DNA of 64,000 bases from positions 482,810 to 546,809 of the forward strand of contig NW_026947409.1 in NCBI RefSeq assembly GCF_036323735.1, written 5' to 3'. Both the position numbers and the translations under genes were made by a program. The notes under the pieces were generated by a model. The model was not told where the DNA came from. It saw nothing but the letters and a program-made list of their open reading frames with translations, and did not search any database. The stretch is from Rattus norvegicus (taxonomy: Eukaryota > Chordata > Mammalia > Rodentia > Muridae). Shown here piece by piece: positions 44,573 through 56,805 of this stretch (its first letter is position 1; each line of letters starts with the position of its first letter).

Positions 44573-44890
44573 TTAATGTTTTGATCTATATCAAAATGTC
44601 ACCATTATGTCAGATTTGTGTTTTGAAAAGTATATGACTGTGGGGTGCTGGGTAGAGAATGTTGCCTGTGAGGACTGGAGCAGCATGCGTGAGCCGTATG
44701 CTGTATGCATAGGGGCCTCGGGTGAACCCTTGCAGGGAAGCAGTGATCCTGACATGAGAATTTAGGAAACATCACTGTTCATTGAATATACTTTTTACAA
44801 TTCTAAACTAAAGGGAAACAAAGGGCAGGGCCAGGTGACAGCAGGCAGGCACAATCAGGCACAGGATGGAGATTTCAGTCCCTAGTACCG

Positions 44891-44910
44891 TTAGAAAGAA
44901 AGAAAGAAAG
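44891..44910. repeat. (GAAA)n microsatellite
   Basis: Five GAAA units after what may be an old SINE (cagtccctagtaccg). Confidence 0.9.
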
Positions 44911-45732
44911 CAGGGTCAGGTAAAGCTGCTTCATATTCACCACATGTGTGCTTCTTATTACTCTTGTGCTGTTTGGTAAAAAATGGGACACATTTGTTTC
45001 CTGTGCTGACTGTGTAAGATCAGTGTCTCTATATCAATGTAGTTTGTTTTCTGTCATAGACTTCTCATTTATAGACTTCCATACAGTGAGATTGGCGAAT
45101 AGATTCTGTCAGTCAGTTTCTTTATTATTACATATTTAATGCGATAGAAAATAAAGTTATACTTTCTTGAAATATAATTGCAAATTTTTAAGAAAAACGT
45201 GAAGAAGCCAGTGTGCAGTCCAGTTTACCTTCATTCTGAAATCCTGTTATAGTCCTCATTCAAATTCTGCCTGCCTCCTCTCAATGGGGAACCTAGGTTC
45301 GGTGTGTGTGTAATGAAACTGGGAAGGGGACCACGAAAGGGATAAAATAAGCTGTTAAGCCAGGAGGGCATGGGAGTGAACACCACATGTGACATGAAAA
45401 TAGAAGAGCAGCCACTGTGTGGCAAGAAGAGGGGTTAGGGCTGGGGGGCAGGAATGAATCTGAAAAATTCAGAATGGAGATTGTGGAGATGCCATACCAA
45501 AAACTTTTGCTGATTTTTGCTGGCATAATTTTTTTATTCGAAAGCTAATTATCAGCTCATTGATAATGTTTAATACTGAATAATCAAAACATTTACAGTT
45601 ATGGAGTCAAATGGGATGGATAATTACAAATGTTTGTCTCTAGGGAGTGGAAAAAGAAAGCAGTACAAGGGGACTGATTGTAGGTTCTTAACTTTCTAGT
45701 GGTGATGAATACACTTGGTTAAAGTTAAAATA

Positions 45733-45945
45733 GGGTTGGAGGAATGGCTCAGGAACACAGGAAACCTGCTGATCTTTGAGAGGAACTTGCTCAGTTCCTA
45801 GTACCCCATGACAGCTCACAGCCATCTCCAATTCCAATGGCAGGAACTCATTCTCTTCTCCTAGCTTCTGAAGGGACAAGGTACACACAAGGTACACATA
45901 TATACATGACAGCAAACACTCACACAAATAAAAGAAGAATACTTT
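45733..45945 (+). mobile_element. B3 SINE
   Basis: gggttggaggaatggctcag, gttcctagtaccccatgaca, agctcacagccatctccaat, ggcaggaactcattctcttc, then an acacaaataaaag tail. B3 layout, diverged. Confidence 0.78.
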
Positions 45946-46429
45946 TCAACAGTAAATTAAATAAATACTATAGCTTAGTACCTAGGAGTTCTATTTACCA
46001 AAATGACACAGCCGTGAAATACACTTTAAAGTGCTAATTTTGCTTAGAAATAAGTAAATTATATGTTCCGGGATCTGTTGGCAGTTGAATTCTTAAGAAT
46101 CTTGGATAAACTGCATTAGCAGAATACTATGATCAGTGATGCTTCTCGAATCCAAACCTCGATTTATTTTTCAACATCAAAATAAAAGGCAACAGTTATG
46201 TGTGGGATGAAGAAATTACAGTCTGCACATTGTGTCTGACACTAATATCTGGGAGAGAGAAGTGTTTCTAGTTGAGACTTCATCGTCTCAATCTTTGAAT
46301 TAGTATTACTCTGACTACCATTCATTGACAGTGACTCTTTATATTTCTGGGTCAATACATGTGATTAGTAGGCAGTTCTCTTTTTTAATAACTTCTTTCA
46401 TTTTCTCTCATTTTAACAATTTTTTTGCT

Positions 46430-46929
46430 TCTTTAATTGTATATTTTTATATTTTCATTAAAAATGTTATGTACTTTTCTAGTTTCCTGTCCATAAGATC
46501 CCTAAGCAGTCCCCATCCAATTCTTCTATAACCAACCTTACTGCCCCTTGTCATTTCCATAAACTGGGAGTTAATCCTAGGAATGAAACCAAAGGGCTTC
46601 TCCTTCCTTTGGTGCCCAACATGGCCATCCTCTCCTACATAAACAGTTGGAGCACTAGGTCTGTCCATATACATTCTTTGAATATTGGTTTAACCTGAAA
46701 CTTCTGTTTTGTTGGCATTGTTGTTCTCATGGTGTTGAACCCCCTTCAGTTCTTGTAATCCTTTCTCAAAATCTAACAACAAAAGGTCCATTCTCAGTTG
46801 ACTGGTTTGCCACTGGCTTTCACTTCTGTATTGGACGTTCTCTACCTGTGTCTCTCAGGAAGCAACTATATCCTGTTCCTGGCCACATGCACTTCAAAGC
46901 TTCAACCCTCTTATCTAGTTTTGGTGGCT

Positions 46930-46931
<2 letters not shown>
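46430..46931 (-). mobile_element. L1 3' UTR fragment in copy A
   Basis: The complement of the L1 3' terminus (aattgtatatttttatattt) and 3' UTR (aagcagtccccatccaattc, ttctttgaatattggtttaa, gtctctcaggaagcaacta, ttttggtggctg). Equivalent fragments occur at about 48805-49280 and 51125-51620, so the insertion preceded the tandem duplication. Confidence 0.85.
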
Positions 46932-46999
<68 letters not shown>

Positions 47000-47105
47000 G
47001 ATGTATGTATGTATATATATATAGTAGATAATATATATATATATATATATACATAGGATAATATAATAGATTATATATATACACACACACATACACATAT
47101 ATATT
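46932..47105. repeat. (TA)n compound microsatellite, copy A
   Basis: About 62 bp of pure TA, then ATGT units, a second TA block, AGATAATA and ACACAC. The flanks ttttggtggctg and attttggtggctcct mark it as an expansion of the short TA site in the L1 3' UTR. Frames across it are artefacts. Confidence 0.97.
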
Positions 47106-48145
47106 TTGGTGGCTCCTATAAATGAGATTAGGTATAATTTTGACATTGATTCTTTGGAACAAACAAGCTCAATTATTTAGAATCCACAAATGACAATGCC
47201 AAATAGACTCCCTCCTGTTCTTATGAAACTAGTAATGTTGAGGTGTCCCTGGACCTGAAGCCATTACTCTCCATGCACATCCAAATGAATCTCATGTATT
47301 GTCTGAAGTAAATCCATGATAAAATATCCAAAACCCTCAAGTCTGGCACTGGGAAAACAGCATGGTAGTTATTAGAGAACTGACATATAATGGGACTACA
47401 GAACCACATTCTATGGCACATGTTGTCCTTTGCTTTACTGATGTCTCATAATTTATGATAAAATAAGGATTTGGGAGCTTATCATTTGATGTAGGTACAG
47501 AGTATCTACACTGTTATATTCATTCTATAGCTGTGCCACCTTTGTTGACAAAATCATTGCAAAAAAATTGAAAAGGAAAACTGAATTTATGAGTACATAT
47601 TAAGGAATATTATAAAGTCCCCTATCAATGAATGTACAATAAGAAAATGTAATAAAATATACATTCAATTAAAGGTCTATAGGGAAAATACTGGCCCTTG
47701 GGAAACAGAGAAATACCAGGAAATTGAATTGTACGGCACAGGAATGGACCTGGGAATAAAATAATTATTCAGAACAATCTCTTCCACTCCATGTTCCTAG
47801 ATCCTTTGTACCCATACCAAGGCCCTTTCTTTCTCTATTCAGAGCATGTAACCAATAATGAACAAAGAGAATTCTATAGATTTAGAGAGATGTAGTATTT
47901 AAAGGTTTCTCCTGTGTCACAGTAGACTCTCTTGTAAAGGTCACCCTCGAATGTGGTCAATGTAAATATAGCAGTTCAGCAGGTAGGCCATTGCAATTCT
48001 CAGTGTTATCATCATTAGGCCCTCCCTGAAAAATCTCTTGTATCCTGCAGAGACCTAGCTTCTTTTGTGATGTCACGAGTGTTGTCCTGACTGCAACTGC
48101 CTTTCAGATATTCCTTCAGTGCCCCTAGGGTTTACTAATTGGCTC

Positions 48146-48409
48146 CTAATTCAGAGAAAACAGCCATTTGGGAGGGAGAACAAAGAGGAAGATGATATCA
48201 GAGATGGGGAAAAGGAAGCTGCCCTTCTGTCTTTGTAAAAAAACGGAAGAAATACATGGTCTATGGGAAAGCTTGGTGAGTCCTGCGTTGGGTTTGAGTG
48301 AATTCTCTGAAGAGATAGCCTTGATCTGAGCCTTCCACATACGGGTATCAGGAGTTCTGAGCCTCTCAGAAGCATCTGGATTTCCATGCTTGTTATGGTT
48401 CCTGGACAT
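48146..48409 (-). other. Conserved-looking minus-strand ORF in tandem unit
   Basis: An 87-residue frame containing SRNHNKHGNPDAS and KAQIKAISSENSL. The matching part of copy B (50622-50822) gives SRNHNKQGCPDAS and KSQIKAISSGNPL, in a frame stopped earlier. Copy C has lost the frame. I recognise no domain. It could be an exon of a rodent-specific duplicated gene, but the frame is short and not kept in all copies, so chance or decay is more likely. Confidence 0.25.
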
Positions 48410-48804
48410 CAGAGAGTTTATATCATTAATTTCTTACAAAATCCATGAGTTAGGAAGGGCATAGTTGTTTACCTGAGAGCACATGACTCTTATTCTTTTT
48501 CACACAGAAGAAAAAGTTTCTAAGGAAGAAGGGAAAGACAGGTATTGTGTCTTCAGCTCAGAGTAAACTCCTCCATGATTTGCATTCATTTAGTGCAGTT
48601 TTTGTCTGGCCCTGTTATCTGGGATAGAGAAGTGATCGTATTAGACACTTCATTGTCCCCATCTTTTCACTAGTATATCTCTGACTACCATTCCTTGTCA
48701 ATGATTTTTTAGATTTCTGAGTCAATAGGTGTTATTAGTTGGTTGTGCTCTTTTCTTTAATTTCTTTCATTTTTTTATTTTTACCATATTTTATTCCTTA
48801 TTAT

Positions 48805-49276
48805 TAATTGGATATTTTTATATTTATATTCAAATGTTATTTCCTTTCCCAATTTCCTGCCCATAAGACCACTAGCCAAGTTTTTGTTCTTGTTCTATTA
48901 TGCCCCTTACACCTCATTTACGATCCATTGACCTGTGAGTCTAACCCAGGGAGAACAAAAGGGTTGTCCTTCCATTGATGCTTAAGAAGGACATACTCTG
49001 CCACATATGCAGTCCCAGCCATAGTTCTGTCCATGTACCTATTTTGAATATTCGTTTAGTACCAGAAAGCACTGATTCATTTGCATTGATGTTCATATGT
49101 GGTTAAAGCCCCTTCACCTCTTGTAATACTTTTTCAAAATCTACCAACAAGAAGTCCATTTTAAGTTCACTGGTTTGCCACTAGCACTCACTTCTGAATT
49201 TTTTCTAAGGAAAGATCTATATCTGGTTCCTGGCAGAATGCACTTCTTAGGTTCATCAATATTATCTAGTTTTGGT

Positions 49277-49280
<4 letters not shown>
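48805..49280 (-). mobile_element. L1 3' UTR fragment in copy B
   Basis: attggatatttttatattta through to ctagttttggtggcat. Paralogue of the copy A fragment at the same unit position. Confidence 0.85.

Positions 49281-49341
<61 letters not shown>
49281..49341. repeat. (TA)n microsatellite, copy B
   Basis: About 60 bp of uninterrupted TA at the position equivalent to 46932 in copy A. Confidence 0.98.
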
Positions 49342-49344
<3 letters not shown>

Positions 49345-49427
49345 CACATGGATGGCTCCTGCAGTGAGGAAGTAAGGTGGAATTTTAACATGGATTCTGT
49401 TCAACTAGGTCAAGAATGTAGAATCCA

Positions 49428-49518
49428 TGTTGGGGATTTGGCTCAGGGGAAGAGCGCTTGCGTAGTAAGCGCAAAAACCTGGGTTCGGTCCCCAGCTCTG
49501 CAAAAAAGAAATAAAAAG
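49428..49518 (+). mobile_element. ID SINE private to tandem copy B
   Basis: Plus-strand ID: tgttggggatttggctcagg, aagagcgcttgcgtagtaag, B box gggttcggtcc, A-rich tail. Target duplication gtagaatcca (49418-49427) and gtagaattca (49519-49528). Copies A (about 47180) and C (about 51708) show the empty site. Confidence 0.96.
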
Positions 49519-50951
49519 GTAGAATTCACAAATAAAAATGCAAAAGAGACTCCCTCCTGTTCTTATGAATCTACTGAAGTTGAGGGTTCCCTGGACATCA
49601 GTCATTCCTCTCCCGGCCCATCCTCCTGAATCTTTTGTTTGGCCTGAAGAATGAATCATGGAAAAGCATCCAAAACCCTGAAATCTTACCTGGGACACTG
49701 GAAGGTTGATACTGTAGTACTGATATCAAAAAGGTCAAGAGAACAAATTCGGTACTCCATGTGGTCATTTGCTTTACTGATGTCTGAAATTTGTTTAAAA
49801 AAAATTAAGAATTTAGGAGTTTACTATTTGAAGTAGGTACACAATATTTACCCTGTCATACTCACTGTGTACCTAGTCCCCTTTTTTGGCAAAATCATTG
49901 AAATAATTAAATTGGAATACAATTTTTGCGTACACATTCAGGAATATATATAATGTCCCCTCTCAAGAAATGTAGAAAAAAAATTATTACAATATTTCAT
50001 CAATTGAAGGTCTGTAGGGAAAATACTTGCCTTTGAAAAACAGAGAAAACCTAGGAAATTGAAGAGTATGTCACAGGAATGGACCAGTGAATAAAATTAT
50101 TATCTGGAAGAATCTGTTCCACTCCATTTTCCTAGATCCGTTGTACCCATAACAAACCCCTATCTTTCTCTATTCAGAGCATGTAACCACTAATGAAACA
50201 ATAGAAGTACTTAGCATTGGAGAGATGGAGTATGTAAAGGTTTCCACTGTGTCACAGGAAACACACCTGGAAAAGGCACGGTCAAATCTGTTCAATGTAA
50301 GGAAAGCTGTTTAGCAGGTAGGCCATGGCATCTCTCAGTGACATCATCATTAGGAACTGCCTGAAATGTCTCTTGTATCCTGGAGAGCCCTAGCTATTTC
50401 TGTGATGTCACAAGTGTTGTCCTGACTGCAACTGCCTTTCAGATATTCCCTCAGTACCACTAAGGTTTACTAATTGGCCTCTAATTCAGAGTAAACACCC
50501 ATTTGGGAGTGAGAAGAAAGAGGGTAAAAACTACAGTGATGGGGAGAAAGAAGTTGGCCCTTTGTATTTGTATAAAAAAGGAAGAAATACTTGGAACATT
50601 GGAAAGCTCAGTGAGCCCTGGTTAGGGGTTGAGTGGGTTCCCTGAAGAGATAGCCTTTATCTGAGACTTCAACATATGGGAATCAGGAACTGAGGTCCTC
50701 CCAGAAGCATCTGGACATCCCTGTTTGTTATGGTTCCTTGAAGTCAGAGAGTTTATATCATTAATTTCCTTATTCCAAAAGCCAGTTGTTTGAAAGGACC
50801 CAGTTGTTTCCTGAGAGCTCATGGCTTTTATAATTTTTCCCAGAAGAGAAAGATCCTAAGGAAGGAGGGAAAGAAAAGTATTCTTTCCTCAGCTCAGAGT
50901 AAACTCCTCCTTGCTGTGGATCCCTATAGTGCAGTTTGGGTATGACACTGA

Positions 50952-52485
50952 TATCTGGGAGAGAGAAGTGTTTCTAGTTGAGTCTTCATTATCTCATTCT
51001 TTCCACTAGTATTATTCTGACTACCATTCCCTGTCAGTTACCCTTTAGATTTCTGAGTGAATAGGTGTTTTTAGCTGGCAGTTAACTTTTCCTTTTTCTC
51101 TCATTTTTTTTTAGTTTTTATCAATTTTTATTGCTTTTTCTAATTGGATATTTTTATATTTACATTTCAAATATTATTTCCCAGATTCCTGTCCATGAGA
51201 TCCCTAAACAGTCCCACTAACCTTCTTCCATAACCCCCTTACTGCACCTTGACATTCCCTTGAACTTGGAGGCAAACTAGGGAGGAGAAAGGGCTTCTCC
51301 TTCCATTGGGACCCAACAAGGCCATCCTCTGATACCTATGCAGCTGGAGCCATTGGTCTGTCCATACACAGTCTTTGAATATTGGTTTAGTACCAGAAAG
51401 CTCTGCTTAGTTGAATTGTTGTTCTTATGGGGTTTAAAGTCCATTCAGCTCTTGTAATCATTGCTACAAACATGAGGTCCATTTTCAGTTCTCTGGTTTG
51501 CCACTAGCATTCACTTCTGTATTGGACATGCTCTAGCTGTATCTCTCATGAAAGAGCTGTATCCAGTTTCTGGCAGAATGTTCTTCTTAGCTTCAACAAT
51601 CCTATCTAGTTTTGGTGCCATATATATATATTCTTTTGCTGGTTCCTACCACTATGAATTTTGATGGAATATTTACTTGGATTCTGTGTAACTAGGTCAA
51701 GAATATAGGATCCACAAATGACAATGTCAAATAGACTCCCTCCTGTTCTTATAACCTATTGAAGTTGAGGTTGAGGAGTTCTACTCCTGAGAAGGGCACC
51801 CTCAACTCTGGTCAATGTAAGTAAAGCTGTTCAGCAGGTAGGCTGTGGCAATTCTCAGTGACATCATCATTAGGCCCTCCATGAAATATCTCTTGCACCC
51901 TGGAGAGGTCTAGCTTCTTCTGTGATGTCACACGTGTTGTCATGACAGCAACTGCCTCTCAGATATTCCTTCAGTACACCTAGGGTTTATTAATTGGCCT
52001 CTAGATCACAGTAAATTGCCATTTGGGAGGGAGAACAAATATTATGAAGAGACCAGAGATGGGGAGAAGGAAACTGGCCTTCTGTCTTGGTATAAAAGAA
52101 GAAATATGTGGTCGATTGGAAAGCTCAGTGAGATCTGGGTAGGGGTAGAGTGGGTTCTTCAAGGAGAGAGTCTTGATCTGAGCCTTCCATATATGTGAAT
52201 CAGGAGCTGGGAGCCTCTCAGAATCATCTGGACTTACCTGTTCTCATGCTTCTAAGAAGTCAGAGAGTTTATATCATTACTTTTTTTTCTCCCAAAAGGC
52301 AAGTCTTGGGAAGGGCATCATTGTTTTCCTGAGAGCACATGGGTTTTATTCTTTTTGCCCAGAAGAAAATGTGGTGAGGATGACAAAGTATTGTGAACGT
52401 ATTGAAGACGAGAATTGTGTCCTCAGCTCAGAGTAAACTCCTCCATGCCTTGGATTACAACAGTTCAGGTTGTTTCTGATACTGA
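50952..52485. repeat. Tandem duplication copy C (about 1.53 kb, internally deleted)
   Basis: Starts and ends with the same landmarks but lacks about 690 bp, corresponding to about 47245-47938 in A and about 49580-50275 in B. The junction is at about 51765-51785. Its TA site is only six repeats long. Confidence 0.88.
51125..51620 (-). mobile_element. L1 3' UTR fragment in copy C
   Basis: taattggatatttttatatt through to tctagttttggtgccat. Paralogue of the fragments in A and B. Confidence 0.85.
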
Positions 52486-52560
52486 TATCTGGAAAAGTGA
52501 ACACCTTCTGGTTAAGACTTCATCGTCTCAGTCTTTCCACTCTTATTTCTCTTATGTCTC
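52486..52560. repeat. Start of a fourth tandem copy
   Basis: tatctggaaaagtgaacacc and gacttcatcgtctcagtctt match the beginning of the unit. Similarity is lost at about 52560. This defines the right edge of the array. Confidence 0.75.
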
Positions 52561-54268
52561 ACACACAAATAATTGACTTACTCTTTGTTGTTGGGGGATG
52601 CTGGACTGATCCAAGAGATGAGGCGTAGACTCCACAAATTAGTTAAAACCAATGTCAATAAAAGAAATCAGAATTCCTCTTCTCTCTTGAGAAAGCGTTC
52701 AGTGCATGAGCAATGCTTACATTTTAAACTTTAAGAGCTATGACTTGAAAACAGTAACAACTGAATCCCACTCTTCAAACAGCATTTCTCAGATGTCTAG
52801 TGACTCGACTTTGATTTCATGTACTTGTAATTGCTCAGTTCTCATGACTGTAGGATTGAACTAGGTCATTACTGGACATAATTGTGTAGGGACAGTAAGA
52901 GCTTTGACAATTCTTCAAGTTGGAAAACCTAAGAAACCATCCTAGCAACAGCTTAATCCAAAATGGAGAAATCTGTGCTTGTGTAAAGTCCAGAGTTCTT
53001 GGACACTCCAATCTGTTGAAATATTAACTCTGCCAAACCATTAGACTGCTTCTGTTACTCTTAATTGTTTTAATCTCATGAAATTCTTGCCTCTCTCCTT
53101 TTCTCTCTTTTTAAATATCCCTCTAAACATGTAACACTTTGCACTTTAAAAGTTGTCTTTTGTCCTATAGTAGAATATTTATAGTCAGATTCTTGAGTTT
53201 CATAAAAGTAGGTGATTTATTGTAGTAAAATATTCTATTCACAATTTATTGTATTAATTTATTAATTCATCAAAAACTGACCTATTTATATTATCTACTT
53301 ATCCTTTAAACTATAAAAGCTTTGATTTATTGAAGTCTTTACAGTCTTTCAGAATATTGGCTGTATCACTCTTATATGTATTCAGGATGGATCATGTGTA
53401 CTTCTTATGTCTTCTTACTAATAGTATGCTTTATAACTATGCCAATCCATGATTTTTGTTATATATTTTAAGACTATTTTGAGTGCAATATTTCCCTGAT
53501 TTCTCTCCCATGGTTAGAAATTGTAATACAGAAGAGATAATGTGTTTTGTGTGTTAATTTTGCATTCCACTACCTCATGAATATATTTTCAGCTTTAAGA
53601 AACTTATTTTTTCAGAGAAAAATTGTCTCTATTTATGATCACTTCTAGCTAATTCACAGTGGTCTTGGCATTTTAAATATCCACAATATTTTTTATCCAC
53701 AATATTTTATTATATATTATAAGATTATTGTGAGGGGTATATTTCAATAGATTTTTTAAAAGTATGATTTGGATTGGTGTAAAGGAAGGCTAAGGAATTT
53801 TGTGTGTCCCTATTGTATTCTGCTTTTATGAACGTATTTTGCACTCTTAAGAGACTGATAAAATTTTAGAGTTTTTAAAGTGGTACCATGATATCTGCAT
53901 ATGAGAACAATTTAACTTCTTAATTTTTATTGTATTACCTGGATCTTCTTCAGTTGTCATAGAGCTTTAGCTAAAATTAAAAATACTGTATTACATAGGT
54001 ATGAAATCAGAGTATATACTTTTCTTGTTCCTGATTGCAGTGGAACTGCTTTGAACTTTTCTCCCTTTATCACAACGATAGTGGTGGGCTTGCTCTACTT
54101 TGCCTTTATTATGTTGAACTATATCATCTATAGCTATAACTTCTCCAGGACTTCTGCCTTGAATGAACATATTATTTTTTACCAGTAATTTTTTAATTTT
54201 TTTTGCACCTAATAAAATAATGGTGTCTTTGTGCCTTTTATCATTCTATATACTACCGTACATTTGTG
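52561..54268. other. AT-rich intergenic DNA
   Basis: No repeat family or coding motif identified. Long stretches above 65% A+T. Confidence 0.45.
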
Positions 54269-54327
54269 TGTATATATATATATACATATATATATATACA
54301 TATATATGTATACACACACACACAAAA

Positions 54328-54398
<71 letters not shown>
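54269..54398. repeat. (TA)n-(CA)n-(TA)n microsatellite
   Basis: TATA/CATA blocks, then about 38 bp of CA with one AAAA interruption, then about 45 bp of TA. Frames on both strands are repeat translations. Confidence 0.98.
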
Positions 54399-54400
<2 letters not shown>

Positions 54401-56805
54401 AAACCAACTTGTATGTCTCGCATTTAAGAACGCTTACCTGGTTGAAGAATAATTTTAACTTCGTCTTGAATCTGTTCACAAGGATTCTATTGAGAATATG
54501 TATGTATCAGTGGAAATTAGTCTGTAATACTCACTCTTCCCCTCTTTCTGTCAGTAGTCTGTAATTCTTTCTCCCTCTCTCTGTACATTTCTGTTTTCTT
54601 CTTATCCTCCTTTCTCAATCTTTCTCCTTTTTTCTCTGTCAATTGTTGGATAATACCAGATTTAAAATAGAATTTTAATGTATTCAATGCTTTTGTCCAC
54701 TTTATGGAATAGTCTAAGAAACTGTCAATGCTCTTTAAATGTCTAATCAAATTTTTAAACTGAATACATGTGGTCCTATGATATTTTCGGTGGGAGATAT
54801 TAAATACCTGACTTTGTGTCATTGTTTAGTATAGTGCTGTTTAAATTATGCACATTGAGCTGATTTAATATTGGTATAACAAATACATATAGTAAATCAT
54901 TAATGTTTTAAAAAATATTATAGATTTCTGAGTGTAAATATAAAAAGTGTTTTCTCCACGTCTCCTCTCTTCTCTTTTATTTTGTTAATCCCACTCTTTC
55001 TTTACTTAATTTGGCCTGAGGTTATGAGAATCTTGTTAATACTTTCCAAGAATGAACTCTTCTTTCATTCATTATATTGTTGTGTTCATTTTATTGATTT
55101 GAGCCATGATGAGTTGGATATACATATTATACCCCTTCCAAAAGGCTTAAAAGCCATCCTGAAAAAAGGGCAAAGAGACTGTAGGTGCAAAATTGTGGGG
55201 TACATCAGAGGGAAATCGTGTCTTCAGGATATGAGGAGTGCTGTCCTCATGACACAGAGCAGCTGTGGTTTCCTGCACAGCATCAAGCCAGTCAACAGTC
55301 AAGAGTGCAGTGAAAAGGCCTGAAAGCTGTTACTCCTAACTGACAGACTGTGGACAGTTAGTGTCTTCTGATGGAGGTTTGATCATTAGTTGTAAGGGTT
55401 TATCATGGGGTTATTAAATAGTATTTTAATGTAGAAGTTACAGAAAAGTACGATTCAAAGAAATAGAGTGTTGTGGGTAAAATTATTGGGAAAAGTGTCA
55501 TCAAAATACTTTGGTGGAAATTCCCCAAAAATTAAACAATTAATGTCTATTCTACAATTTTATGTACATACAGAATGTTTTATTACATAGGGAGATTTTA
55601 TGAAGTGACCTTAATGGATTTTGTTAGCTACAACAGATCTGCCAATTCTGTGAGTTTAGTGGGAGCACATTATATGATTTGACCTTAGTAAATTTAATTT
55701 AAAGTGGCTATTTTCAAAAATACTAAGCATTATTTGCATGTACACATTCAGCAATGAGCTTCTATTAATCAAAATAAAAAACTAAAGAACTATATATCAA
55801 GAAAAAATAATTAAATTGGGCTACATATCTAAAAAATATTCACAATTGAAGAAACTCAAATCAATAAGAATCTTATGGCAAATATGTATCATCCTTTTAC
55901 ATTATGGAAATGCAAAACGAAATTATTCTGAGATTTTTCATCCCTTTCAGAATACTTAGTTTAATAACACATGAGCCAACTTACCTTTACTGTGTTATGG
56001 AGAAAAGGGGAATATTCCTATTCTCCTGGTGGGAAGGCAAACTTCTATAACACCTTTTAAAATCAATATGATGTTTCTTCTGTAATATGGAAATCAATAT
56101 GCCTAATGATATAACTCGAGGGTATATGTCCAAATGTTGATTCATCCTAGTATATAGACCCTTGATAATTTGGAAATATTCTAGTTGTTCCTTAACAAAT
56201 GAAGGCATAAAGAAAATGTGGTGCTTTTACAGATTGGAAAAAAGAAAGCATGTAATTTTCAGGACAAGGAATGTATCTTGAGAAAGTCATCATAATGAGG
56301 TAATCCAGATAAAAAAAGAAAAATGGGATACAAATTCACTTTAATCTGAATGTTAATTCTCAAAACGGTGTATCTGTATGATCAGCTTAGTGCCCCTTCT
56401 GCATTTTGGGAAGTACAAATGTTCTTAAGGATTTCTCAGGGACACAGTCAGGAACAGGAATGTCAAATGTGAAGAAAAAGGGAAGAGGGCAACAATGGAG
56501 GGAATATAGAGAAGTACAGCAAAAATTGAGAGGCATTTGAGGCATTGAATGGAAACCTAATGTGATAGAAATACAAAATATTTTTTTAATTATAAATCGA
56601 GGTAACTAAGGATTTATAGCTATAAGGACAGGAGATAAAACGTTGATTGGGTATATCTACGTAAAATTTCAAAACTAAGTATTTTATGAAAATTATGGAT
56701 TGCAACATTAAGTACACCTGAAACATTACAGATAATGAATAAATAGTCCTTAAGGGTACAGATGTGATTATGTCTATTTTAAAAATAATATCTTATATTA
56801 TAAAC
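54399..56805. other. AT-rich intergenic DNA with one denser island
   Basis: Mostly low-GC sequence. About 55120-55380 is visibly richer in G+C and is crossed by a 113-residue plus frame (54982-55323) with no domain I recognise. It could be a remnant of a processed gene or an unrecognised repeat. Confidence 0.4.

Larger units (their letters stand above)
46246..48615. repeat. Tandem duplication copy A (about 2.37 kb)
   Basis: Phased at the shared word tatctggga. Landmarks in order: gactaccattcattgacagt, a minus-strand L1 3' fragment (about 46430-47110), the TA microsatellite, gactccctcctgttcttatg, caccctcgaatgtggtcaat, tgtgatgtcacgagtgttgt, and cagctcagagtaaactcctc at the end. The same landmarks recur in B and C. 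Homology begins slightly earlier, at about 46222. Confidence 0.9.
48616..50951. repeat. Tandem duplication copy B (about 2.34 kb)
   Basis: All landmarks of copy A in the same order, roughly 80-90% identical by eye. Differs by a private ID insertion (49428-49518) and a differently shaped TA microsatellite (49281-49341). Confidence 0.9.

Noticed and set aside
46820..47162. 108- and 83-residue Tyr/Ile-rich frames
   Set aside because: Translations of the (TA)n compound microsatellite in tandem copy A.
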